Assembly (NCBI GenBank): GCA_025455345.1 | Contig: JALOMS010000202.1 | Span: 1 to 8,865, forward strand | Length of the DNA stretch: 8,865 nucleotides | Source: Thermoflexibacter sp. | GTDB lineage: Bacteria > Bacteroidota > Bacteroidia > Cytophagales > Thermoflexibacteraceae | Reading direction: 5' to 3' | Shown here: piece after piece, positions 1-6,161 of the stretch | Position numbering within the stretch: position 1 is the first letter of the stretch | Layout of the letters: each line of letters opens with the position of its first letter | Program-made: the position numbers and the translations under genes | Notes under the pieces: model-generated | Seen by the model: only the letters and a program-made list of their open reading frames with translations | What the model was told of the DNA's origin: nothing | Databases searched by the model: none

Positions 1-10
1 CTTAGATTTT

Positions 11-68
11 GGGCTTAATTTAGTTTCTACAAAGCTTATGTCCCTAACGGGACTTCCAGTCTGGGACT
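11..68. repeat. intergenic hairpin repeat at the window edge
   Basis: A TTTCTAC arm (24-30) is followed by a perfect stem GTCCC (40-44) and GGGAC (49-53) around the loop TAAC. A second small palindrome, CCAG-T-CTGG, lies at 56-64, and a further GGGAC copy at 63-67 could compete for pairing with 40-44. The layout (TTTCTAC arm, AT-rich linker, short GC stem) matches the units at 740-890, and GGGCTTAA at 11-18 recurs at 752-759. From memory, similar hairpins are scattered between genes in Bacteroidota; that was not checked. It lies downstream of the minus-strand gene ending at 103, but no T-run follows the stem in that direction, so a classical terminator is unlikely. No gene is visible in positions 1-102. 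Confidence 0.6.
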
Positions 69-102
69 AAAAAAACGTTTATTTTTGTTGAATTACTTAC
101 TA

Positions 103-570
103 TTATTTGATAAAATCTTCTAATGCTTGTACTAACTGCATCTTTTGTTTTTTATTGAGTAACTTGATGCTGATTGGTGGATAAGTAACCAATTGCCCTT
201 GTTCCTTAACGGAGATTTGTAACTCTTGGGTCAGTCCGTAATTATAACTAAATAGCTCATAACCTTTGACTTCATTTTTAAAAACCTCTATCATTCCCTC
301 TGTATTTCCCCAATATCTTAAAAATTTAAAATATCGGATAGTGATTTTCCTATCTGTAATTGCACAATAAAAGTAAGCTGGATTCATCAAATAGGCAATC
401 CCTACGACAAAGAGAATCAAAGAAGAAAAAATAATACGCATCGTATAAACAGGTTTGCCTAATAGCTCATAAACATCTCTCCAAAAAAAGGTAAATAGTG
501 CTAACCCCAAGAAGAATATCGCTCCTGTGATATGAAATTTTTTTACATTTTTTTTGTTATCGATTTCCAT
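103..570 (-). CDS. hypothetical two-helix membrane protein with PH-like tail
   Basis: This is an uncharacterised membrane protein of 155 residues. After a short basic, asparagine/lysine-rich N-terminus come two hydrophobic segments, at about residues 14-30 (starting ITGAIFFLGLALF) and 43-63 (starting MRIIFSSLILFVVG). The soluble tail of about 90 residues alternates strand-like stretches (ITDRKITIRYFKF, ELQISVKEQG) and ends in a helix (KKQKMQLVQALEDFI). That order, membrane pair, beta-rich part and final amphipathic helix, resembles bacterial PH-like membrane proteins, but this is a shape-level guess. The ATG at 570 is chosen because it is the only ATG at the 5' end. The frame stays open to 666 only through a TTG, and the extra residues look like translated AT-rich spacer. 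It appears to be a single-gene unit between repeat-bearing gaps; no consensus promoter was found upstream. No enzymatic motif is visible. Confidence 0.75.
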   Translation of the reverse strand: MEIDNKKNVKKFHITGAIFFLGLALFTFFWRDVYELLGKPVYTMRIIFSSLILFVVGIAYLMNPAYFYCAITDRKITIRYFKFLRYWGNTEGMIEVFKNEVKGYELFSYNYGLTQELQISVKEQGQLVTYPPISIKLLNKKQKMQLVQALEDFIK

Positions 571-739
571 CTGATTGTAAGTAATTAACCTCTCTTTTGC
601 TATAAATTCCTTATTTATCAAATATTTCTCTTGTAAATTTATCAAAAAAATACAGATGAAAAACAAAGTGGAGAAATTAAAAAGAATTATTTATTATTTT
701 ATGTATGTATTAGACAACTTGTTTAAATAAATATGTATT

Positions 740-890
740 CTAAGCCTGTTAGGGCTTAAATATTGGTAGCATATAGAAAATCTCCACATTTCCAAGCCTC
801 GTAGAGGCGTAAGGTTGAACGCTATATGATTTCATAATACTTATGACTAACAACATTTTCTACCAATATTTAACAGCGCAATGCAATTGC
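740..890. repeat. cluster of hairpin repeats with 14-bp inverted pair
   Basis: The gap 571-953 has no plausible gene apart from the extension of the neighbouring frame. It holds a compact repeat cluster. A 14-bp sequence at 756-769 (TTAAATATTGGTAG) is perfectly inverted at 860-873. A nested 7-bp pair, CATATAG (770-776) and CTATATG (822-828), lies inside. A hairpin GCCTC-GTA-GAGGC occupies 796-808. Each outer arm abuts its own hairpin: AAGCC (743-747) with GGCTT (753-757) on the left, and GCAAT-GCA-ATTGC (878-890) on the right. The same arm-plus-hairpin plan appears at 24-67. This could be a group of REP/MITE-like palindromic units or a structured RNA segment. No transposase is present and no clear target duplication was found. 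Confidence 0.65.
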
Positions 891-953
891 CTATTGATGT
901 TATTTTAATTAGCAAGATATCTATTATTTATGGACAAGGATAAGCTGATGAGA

Positions 954-2170
954 TTAAGCTCTTTTTAGCTCAAAAATGGTTATTTCTGGCAAAATTCCTA
1001 TTCTTCCGGGGTAGCCGATATAGCCAAAACCTCTATTGACGTAAAGATGTTGCCTGCCCTGTGTGTACAAATCAGCCCATTCATCATAAAAATACTGTAC
1101 AGGACTCCAGCGAAACCCTCCGATTTCTATGCCAAACTGCATACCATGCGTATGTCCTGCCAACATAAGGTCTATGTCTTTGTATTGTTCTAATACCTCC
1201 GCGCGCCAATGACTTAACTACCATATTTGGGGAAGCGACCTTTGGCACTCCAATTTTCTATGCCTATGACAGCTATTTTGTCTCCCCCCTGTTCAATATA
1301 TTTGCTTTCATTCATCAGCAGATGCCAACCCATATTTGCGTGTATAGCTTTCAAATTATCTAAATTTTTACGTTTGGCTTCTACAGACTCCCACATCACA
1401 TAATCTCCATAATCATGATTACCTAAAGTGCTATATACGCCCATTGGGGCTTTTACTTTAGCAAAAATATCTTGGTATTCTCGCATCTCATTGGCTTCAT
1501 TGTTTACCAAATCTCCTGTAAAAAATACAGCATCAGGCTTTTCTTTTAGTAACATCTCTATTCCGCCCTTGACTGCTACTTTATTAAAAAAACTCCCAGA
1601 ATGAATGTCTGAAAGTTGGGCAAAACGAAAGCCGTCAAAAGATTGGGGCAAATTAGGAAGATATAATGTTTTCCTATGTATTTGATAATCATGCGCTCCC
1701 GATAGTATGCCATAGCTCATTGTTACTAAGGGGGTAGTAGCCGCTATTAATCCTGCCCTACTTAAAAATTCCGAACGAGGGATTCCCTCTGACTGAAGTG
1801 TATCATTAGGCATTTTTACCACCACCTCTTGGACAGGATAGCCTGCAAACTGATAATAAACCCATAGCGCAAGACGATATATATCATCAAAAAATAAAAA
1901 TAGGACAGCAAAAAATTTAGAAAAATAAAATATAACAGACCAAACCAAAAAAAAGCGTGTAATGGTAAGTATAAATCCATTGCGAGGAACAAAATTATAA
2001 GCTACTACACTAAGGATAGTCAGTATATTCAAAACCCAAAATACCCAATAAATAATTTTTGTGGTAGTAGAAGATTTGTCATCAAAAACTGTTTTGATAG
2101 CTTGGAATACATAAAAATCTACTGCAATTAAGATAATGGTCAAGATTAAAATAGACACAACTTTATACAT
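954..2170 (-). pseudogene. membrane-anchored metallophosphoesterase, disrupted by deletion and frameshift
   Basis: This is a calcineurin-like metallophosphoesterase (YkuE/YaeI-type) read from 2170 towards 954 in two frames. The first part (2170-1214, 318 residues) has about three N-terminal membrane helices (near residues 3-25, 37-60 and 66-94), a linker, then metal-binding motifs: LSDIH (D188, H190), FTGD (D220) and LGNHD (N251, H252, D253). It stops right after KGRFPKYGS. The second part resumes in another frame as SHWRAEVLEQYKDIDLMLAG, followed by GHTHG and a normal family C-terminus ending in FELKRA. By recall of the family, about 20 residues leading into an LSHDPSHW-like segment should lie between. 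At the junction (about 1206-1220) that segment shrinks to LSHW in the downstream frame. Most of the expected sequence is absent, not merely shifted, so this is a deletion of non-multiple-of-three length. The truncated product would lack the last metal-binding motifs. An assembly collapse remains possible. Natural substrates of intact relatives are poorly defined. Confidence 0.88.
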
Positions 2171-2237
2171 TAAAAAATGATTTATTAAAAAGATAAAGGT
2201 CTTATATATGCGGTTTTCAATGTTCTAAATAATGCAA

Positions 2238-2319
2238 TTAACAATAATACACCATATAAAGTTTGTTAAACAAAATAAATAAGCACCCCTACAAACAAGC
2301 AAAACCTGTTAAAATAACA
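2238..2319. promoter_or_regulatory. repeated TGTTA/TAACA half-sites upstream of argC
   Basis: The divergent gap between the phosphoesterase and argC contains an inverted pair TTAACA (2238-2243) and TGTTAA (2264-2269), plus a tight dyad TGTTA-AAA-TAACA (2307-2319) about 20 bases upstream of the argC -33 element. Dyads made of one repeated half-site can be operators. The region is very AT-rich, so chance is a serious alternative, and no regulator can be assigned. Confidence 0.22.
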
Positions 2320-2338
2320 TAAAAATAGGGCTTCAAAA

Positions 2339-2371
2339 TTGCATCTTATGGCTTCTTATCCATTATCTTTG
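2339..2371 (+). promoter_or_regulatory. Bacteroidota-type promoter for argC
   Basis: TATCTTTG at 2364-2371 is an exact match to the -7 pattern TAnnTTTG. A TTG at 2339-2341 lies 22 bases before it, within the usual spacing range for the -33 element. Transcription would begin near 2378 and leave a leader of about 20 bases before the ATG at 2398. No Shine-Dalgarno sequence is present, as is usual in this phylum. Confidence 0.6.
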
Positions 2372-2397
2372 GATTATCAAACAAATATGCTAACAAA

Positions 2398-3354
2398 ATG
2401 AAAATTGGAATTATCGGAGGAGCAGGCTATACAGCAGGTGAGTTATTGAGAATTTTGCTTAGACACCCCCACGCAGAAATCGAGTTTGTGCATAGCAATA
2501 GTAATGCACATCGGCCTCTCTATGAAGTACATCAAGATTTAATCGGAGAAACGGATTTTACATTTACCGACCACATTTCTCAAGCTGTGGATATACTCTT
2601 CTTGTGTGTTGGGCATGGTGAAGCTGTCAAGTTTTTAGAAAAACATACTTTAGGCTCACATATCAAAATTATAGACCTTAGTCAAGACCATAGAATAGGA
2701 AAATTAGATTGGGTATATGGGCTTCCCGAACTTAACAAACCCGCTATCCAACAAGCACATTATGTGGCTAATCCGGGGTGTTTTGCTACTTGCATAGAGC
2801 TATCCTTATTGCCTTTAGCCAAAGAACACTTGCTTAAAGGAGAAATACACATCAGTGGCACGACAGGTTCCACAGGCGCAGGACAAAAGCCGTCTGATAC
2901 AACGCATTTTAGCTGGAGAAGCAACAATTTGTCAGTTTACAAGGCATTCGAACACCAACATCTTGCAGAAATTACACAAAGTATTAGACAGTTACAGCCT
3001 AACTTTCAGCATGACATCAATTTTATACCTTATCGCGGTAGTTTCTCCAGAGGAATTTTAGCCTCTATTTACACCAAATTTGAGGGTACATTAGCCGAAG
3101 CAATGCAAATTTATACAGATTATTATGAAAATGAGCCTTTTGTGATACTGTCCCTCACTAATCCTGACTTGAAACAAGTGGTCAATACCAATAAATGTGT
3201 GCTTTATTTAGAAAAACATAAAGACAAATTGCTTATTATCAGCCTAATAGATAATCTTACTAAAGGAGCATCTGGACAAGCAATACAGAATATGAATATC
3301 CTTTTTGGTTTGGAAGAAACTACTGGGCTTTTACTCAAACCAAGTGCTTTTTAG
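2398..3354 (+). CDS. argC: N-acetyl-gamma-glutamyl-phosphate reductase
   Basis: ArgC reduces N-acetyl-gamma-glutamyl phosphate to N-acetylglutamate semialdehyde with NADPH, the third step of arginine biosynthesis, in the cytoplasm. The 318-residue protein begins with the nucleotide-binding motif GIIGGAGYTAGELLRIL (residues 4-20), typical of the family. The catalytic cysteine is C128 in ANPGCFAT. Other family signatures are DLSQDHR (93-99), YGLPEL (107-112), the SGTTGSTGAG loop (about 153-162) and the late INFIPYRGSFSRGI segment. Length and architecture are normal for the short ArgC form. In some Bacteroidota the pathway runs on succinylated instead of acetylated intermediates, and this sequence alone does not tell which applies here. 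The ATG at 2398 follows a consensus promoter. The GNAT gene starts three bases after the stop, so the two are probably one transcript. The other arginine genes are not in the window. Confidence 0.96.
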   Translation: MKIGIIGGAGYTAGELLRILLRHPHAEIEFVHSNSNAHRPLYEVHQDLIGETDFTFTDHISQAVDILFLCVGHGEAVKFLEKHTLGSHIKIIDLSQDHRIGKLDWVYGLPELNKPAIQQAHYVANPGCFATCIELSLLPLAKEHLLKGEIHISGTTGSTGAGQKPSDTTHFSWRSNNLSVYKAFEHQHLAEITQSIRQLQPNFQHDINFIPYRGSFSRGILASIYTKFEGTLAEAMQIYTDYYENEPFVILSLTNPDLKQVVNTNKCVLYLEKHKDKLLIISLIDNLTKGASGQAIQNMNILFGLEETTGLLLKPSAF

Positions 3355-3357
3355 ATT

Positions 3358-3912
3358 ATGCACATTACCTATGCACAAGTCAGTCAAGACGCTGAAATTC
3401 AAGATATTTTAGACTTACAAAAGGCTAATCTACCTCAGTTTCTGACTAAGGAGGAAAGCCTTTCACAAGGTTTTGTTACGGTAGAACACGATTTTTCCTT
3501 ACTTAAAAATATGAACCTCTTGGCACCAAGCATCATCGCCAAAGATGATGATAAAGTTATAGGTTATTGTTTGGCAATGGTTCAGTCCCTCAAACAAGAG
3601 ATTCCTATTTTAGTCCCTATGTTTGAAATGATAGAACAGGCACATTTTCAAGGGAAAAAACTCAATACTACTCCTTACTTGGTAATGGGACAGGTTTGTA
3701 TTCACAAAAACTATCGTGGGCTGGGTATATTTCAAGAGATGTATCAGTATATGAGAGATTGCTATCATTCTCAGTACGATATGCTGATTACTGAAGTAGC
3801 CCTTCGCAATACACGCTCTATCAATGCACATCGCAGAGTTGGTTTCCAAACAGCATACGAATATACCGCACCAAATGGCGAACAATGGGCTTTAATCGTG
3901 TGGAAATGGTGA
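3358..3912 (+). CDS. GNAT-family N-acetyltransferase
   Basis: This is a 184-residue cytoplasmic acetyltransferase of the GNAT superfamily, which transfers acetyl from acetyl-CoA to an amine. The core acetyl-CoA site is visible as VMGQVCIHKNYRGLGIFQEM (residues 109-128): a beta strand running into the pyrophosphate loop Y119-R120-G121-L122-G123, then helix alpha 3. It is followed by the strand LITEVALRN and the RSINAHRRVGF segment (153-163), typical of the C-terminal half of the fold. The ending NGEQWALIVWKW completes the last strand. The start lies three bases after the argC stop, implying co-transcription. It does not look like a classical N-acetylglutamate synthase (ArgA), and its substrate cannot be named. 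A link to arginine metabolism rests on position only. Confidence 0.88.
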   Translation: MHITYAQVSQDAEIQDILDLQKANLPQFLTKEESLSQGFVTVEHDFSLLKNMNLLAPSIIAKDDDKVIGYCLAMVQSLKQEIPILVPMFEMIEQAHFQGKKLNTTPYLVMGQVCIHKNYRGLGIFQEMYQYMRDCYHSQYDMLITEVALRNTRSINAHRRVGFQTAYEYTAPNGEQWALIVWKW

Positions 3913-4005
3913 TAAGAATACGGTTTTGTGTATTTACCCAAAAACAGTTTGTACAATACTTCGTTTTGTCCAAAAAAAAGTTGAATTTTGCGCCTGAAAA
4001 ACCAA

Positions 4006-4023
4006 ATATCTTATTTGTGATAT
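4006..4023. promoter_or_regulatory. possible operator just before the TetR gene
   Basis: ATATC (4006-4010) and GATAT (4019-4023) form a 5-8-5 dyad ending two bases before the TetR start codon. TetR regulators often bind dyads of this size near their own start, so autoregulation is possible. The arms are short and AT-rich, and no consensus promoter was recognised in 3913-4025. Confidence 0.25.
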
Positions 4024-4025
4024 AG

Positions 4026-4664
4026 ATGGGCGTACTTGAACGAAAAGAAAGGGAGAAAATCCAAAGACGTAATGTCATCATTGATGCGGCAGAACGCGTA
4101 TTTTTCAAAGAAGGCATAGAAAATGCCTCTATGGATCAGGTTGCTACTGAAGCCGAACTGAGTAAGGGTACGCTATATCTTTATTTCAAAAGTAAAGAAG
4201 AGCTTTACAAAGCAATAGTCATTAGAGGATTTATCGCTCTCAAACGCAAACTTAAGGAAGCCCTTGTCCCCGCCGAAAATGGTCTTCAGAATGTCAAAGC
4301 TATTTCCAAAGCCTATATAGAATTCTCTAAGGAATATTTGGGCTATTTTAATGCAATTCTATATTATCAAAATGACCAATTTGACAAACGTAATATGGAC
4401 TCTCCTCATTCTATAGAATCCTTAGAAGGGGGAAATGCAGTTATTGCCGTACTTATCAATGCAATAAAAAAAGGAATAGAAGATAGTAGCATTAATCCCG
4501 CAATCAATCCCGTCGAAGTAGCATTTGTTCTGTGGAGTCAAATCACTGGTTTGCTTCAAGTAATACAGCGAAAGATGAGAATTATTACTTATTTCTACAA
4601 AATCAAAGACTCTGATTTATTGGACAATTACTTTTCTCTTTTAGAAAAATCATTAAAGAAGTAG
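4026..4664 (+). CDS. TetR/AcrR-family transcriptional regulator
   Basis: This is a 212-residue DNA-binding regulator. The N-terminal TetR domain covers about residues 15-63: helix 1 IIDAAERVFFKEGIENASMD, then the helix-turn-helix DQVATEAELSKGTLYLYF (37-54) and the closing KSKEELYKAIV. The remaining 145 residues are helical and variable, as expected for the ligand-binding and dimerisation half, so the inducer cannot be predicted. It lies 113 bases after the GNAT gene and 281 bases before the redox/channel/carbonic anhydrase operon. TetR regulators often control nearby efflux pumps; an RND pump lies at 6868-8865 but is distant, on the opposite strand and separated by other genes, so that link is weak. 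It may instead act on its own promoter or on the dyad-rich region downstream. The dyads there resemble another regulator type (see that entry). Confidence 0.93.
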   Translation: MGVLERKEREKIQRRNVIIDAAERVFFKEGIENASMDQVATEAELSKGTLYLYFKSKEELYKAIVIRGFIALKRKLKEALVPAENGLQNVKAISKAYIEFSKEYLGYFNAILYYQNDQFDKRNMDSPHSIESLEGGNAVIAVLINAIKKGIEDSSINPAINPVEVAFVLWSQITGLLQVIQRKMRIITYFYKIKDSDLLDNYFSLLEKSLKK

Positions 4665-4704
4665 TAAAAATTAAATCCTCGCTATATACAAAGTTATCGT
4701 GTCC

Positions 4705-4737
4705 AAGTTAAAAAATTTTAACTTTATTTAACTTTTA
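4705..4737 (+). terminator. possible AT-rich terminator after the TetR gene
   Basis: AAGTTAAAA (4705-4713) and TTTTAACTT (4716-4724) are perfect 9-bp inverted arms separated by two bases, followed by the T-rich run TATTTAACTTTT. The site is 41 bases after the TetR stop, where a terminator would be expected. The stem has only one G-C pair and the centre is too tight to close fully, so it would be weak; it could equally be a protein-binding palindrome. Confidence 0.35.
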
Positions 4738-4771
4738 TAAAAATCACTCACTGCGTTCAGGTTTTGAAATT

Positions 4772-4831
4772 CTTACTTCAAAGTGAGTATAATACTTTCT
4801 AAAAAGTAAGTATTATACTTCATAGTGCGTA
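4772..4831. promoter_or_regulatory. cluster of ACTT/AAGT dyads (candidate operators)
   Basis: Four overlapping symmetrical sites fill 60 bases directly upstream of a consensus promoter. CTTACTT-CA-AAGTGAG (4772-4787) is a 7-2-7 dyad with one G-T pairing. AGTAT-A-ATACT (4786-4796) and AAGTAT-T-ATACTT (4808-4820) are perfect odd-centred palindromes; together they also make a 12-bp inverted repeat (4786-4797 with 4808-4819). The 16-mer starting TACTTCA at 4774 recurs at 4816 with 14 of 16 bases identical, exactly 42 bp apart, or four helical turns. The last copy ends two bases before the -33 TTG. From memory, TACT/AGTA half-sites resemble those bound by DUF24/HxlR regulators such as YodB of Bacillus subtilis, which respond to quinones and electrophiles. 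No such regulator is in the window; the only regulator seen is the TetR protein upstream. Confidence 0.6.
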
Positions 4832-4832
4832 C

Positions 4833-4863
4833 TTGTGCAAAATTAGTATATATGATAAGTTTG
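4833..4863 (+). promoter_or_regulatory. Bacteroidota-type promoter of the three-gene operon
   Basis: TTG at 4833-4835 and TAAGTTTG at 4856-4863 (an exact TAnnTTTG) are separated by 20 bases, the best promoter match in the window. Transcription would start near 4870, giving a leader of about 75 bases before the ATG at 4946. The leader includes a possible 6-bp stem, CAAAGC (4890-4895) with GCTTTG (4906-4911), followed by TTTT; this could act as a weak attenuator but may be chance. Confidence 0.68.
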
Positions 4864-4900
4864 TGTAAAATCTATCTGCCCGAAGCTATCAAAGCAGACA

Positions 4901-4945
4901 ATGGGGCTTTGTTTTAAAAAGTCAAAATATAAAACATATAAATAA
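4901..4945 (+). other. 14-codon leader reading frame abutting the next start
   Basis: An ATG at 4901 opens a frame coding MGLCFKKSKYKTYK, whose TAA at 4943-4945 directly touches the ATG of the NADP-binding protein. It overlaps the 3' arm of the leader stem at 4906-4911. Touching stop and start codons would allow translational coupling. It is short, lysine-rich as any AT-rich sequence would be, and has no other support, so it may be accidental. Confidence 0.2.
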
Positions 4946-5563
4946 ATGAAAATCAGTATTATAGGAACAGGAAATGTAGGTGGCGCATTGGCTACGCAGT
5001 GGGCTAAGGCGGGACACCAAATTTTTTTAGGGACAAGAGATGTTTCCAAATTTGAAGATATGCACTTATTAGCAAACCCAAATACTTCCCTTCATACCAT
5101 CGCAGAGAGTGCAAAAGCGGCAGAAGTCATCTTGGTAGCGGCGGTGCCACAAGCAACCCAAGCGATATGCGACCAAATCCGCGAGGTAAGCAAAGGCAAG
5201 GTAGTGATAGACGCAATGAATTCTGTACGCACCAAGCCAGAGGGATTCAACAATTCTTTTGAGGCTTTTAAGAGTTATCTACCTGAAAGCGAAATAGTAA
5301 AGTGCTTTAACTCCACAGGGTTTGAAAATATGTCCAATCCTATTTACCATGGAGAGGGAATAGATATGTTTGTGGCGGGCAGTGCTGTAAAAGGCAAGGA
5401 AATTGCAAAACAACTTGCCCTTGACGCTGGTTTTTCTACTTGTTGGGATTTTGGAGGAGATGACAAGGCACAGTTATTGGAATATTTTGCACTTTCATGG
5501 ATAAACTTGGCGATTATGCAAGGGCATGGCAGAAATATGGCGTTTAAGGTGATAAAAAGGTAA
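4946..5563 (+). CDS. NADPH-dependent F420 reductase-like NAD(P)-binding oxidoreductase
   Basis: This 205-residue cytoplasmic protein belongs to the F420-oxidoreductase-like Rossmann family. The N-terminus MKISIIGTGNVGGALATQWA contains GxGxxG (G7, G9, G12). FLGTRD (27-32) ends the second strand, and R31 is placed to bind the 2'-phosphate, which suggests NADP. VILVAAVPQA and VVIDAMNSV form the next strands, and EIVKCFNSTGFENM (about 116-129) matches the family's central signature. In archaea and actinobacteria such enzymes reduce coenzyme F420. Most Bacteroidota are not known to make F420, so the true acceptor here is unknown and the family name should not be taken as function. It is the first gene of an operon: the channel gene begins four bases after its stop. 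Upstream lie a consensus promoter and dense candidate operators, which imply controlled, perhaps stress-responsive, expression. Confidence 0.88.
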   Translation: MKISIIGTGNVGGALATQWAKAGHQIFLGTRDVSKFEDMHLLANPNTSLHTIAESAKAAEVILVAAVPQATQAICDQIREVSKGKVVIDAMNSVRTKPEGFNNSFEAFKSYLPESEIVKCFNSTGFENMSNPIYHGEGIDMFVAGSAVKGKEIAKQLALDAGFSTCWDFGGDDKAQLLEYFALSWINLAIMQGHGRNMAFKVIKR

Positions 5564-5567
5564 GAAA

Positions 5568-6161
5568 ATGACAACAAATAGGATAGAGGCATTTAGTGAT
5601 GGCGTAATTGCTATCATCATCACTATCATGGTTTTTGATTTGAAAGTACCTGAGATAGCAGGGGGTATTAACTCTGCCAATGTTTGGCGGGTACTACTGA
5701 GCGTTTTGCCCAAATTTATTTCCTATTTGATAAGTTTTATAATCTTGGCGATTATTTGGATTAACCATCACCAAATGTTCCAGCAAATAAAAAAATCAAG
5801 CATTACCCTCCTTTGGCTCAATAATTTGCTACTTTTTTGTCTAAGCCTTATTCCCTTTTCTACTAATTTTATTGGAGCTAATCCTTTATTGCCCGAAGCA
5901 GAGTTTTTCTATGGTATTATCTTTTTTATGAATGCAACAAGTTTCTGGTTGTTGAGAAATTATGCTATTAAGGCTAAACTTGTCAGTGAGAAAATTTCGG
6001 AAAGGACAAAGCAAAGGATTAGAGTTAAGAACTTATTAAGCATTGCTATTTATCTATTTTCTGCCTTTTCTGGGTATATTTCGCCTTATATTTCTTTTAT
6101 TTTGTTTATCATTGTACCAGCAATTTATTTTATTCCAGAAAAAATCACTACTGAAAACTAA
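5568..6161 (+). CDS. TMEM175-family potassium channel (DUF1211)
   Basis: This 197-residue inner-membrane protein has the hallmark of the TMEM175 family, R-x3-FSDGV-x-AI, at residues 5-15 (RIEAFSDGVIAI) in the first helix. In characterised bacterial members this helix lines a K+-conducting pore lacking the classical TVGYG filter. About six hydrophobic segments are visible, near residues 11-24, 43-65, 79-99, 111-130, 154-170 and 173-191. The family features WINHHQMF after helix 2 and a PF-T segment in helix 3 (SLIPFSTNF) are present. The length fits the bacterial single-repeat form, which assembles as a tetramer. The stop codon shares its final A with the ATG of the carbonic anhydrase (TAATG), and the upstream gene ends four bases before the start, so the three genes are almost certainly co-transcribed and the last two coupled. 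Confidence 0.9.
   Translation: MTTNRIEAFSDGVIAIIITIMVFDLKVPEIAGGINSANVWRVLLSVLPKFISYLISFIILAIIWINHHQMFQQIKKSSITLLWLNNLLLFCLSLIPFSTNFIGANPLLPEAEFFYGIIFFMNATSFWLLRNYAIKAKLVSEKISERTKQRIRVKNLLSIAIYLFSAFSGYISPYISFILFIIVPAIYFIPEKITTEN

Noticed and set aside
571..666. Upstream in-frame extension of the small membrane protein to a TTG at 666, adding 32 residues
   Set aside because: The only ATG is at 570; the extension is AT-rich spacer-like sequence, and the shorter form has a natural basic N-terminus before its first helix.
954..1166. An independent 70-residue protein starting with MLAGHTHG
   Set aside because: It is the C-terminal piece of the disrupted metallophosphoesterase; homologous sequence continues upstream of that ATG in the same frame to the deletion junction.
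2855..3061. A 68-codon plus-strand frame inside argC
   Set aside because: It overlaps the strongly conserved catalytic half of ArgC in another frame and resembles no protein.
3610..4117. Three minus-strand frames across the GNAT and TetR genes
   Set aside because: They are antisense to well-recognised domains, have no family features and overlap each other.
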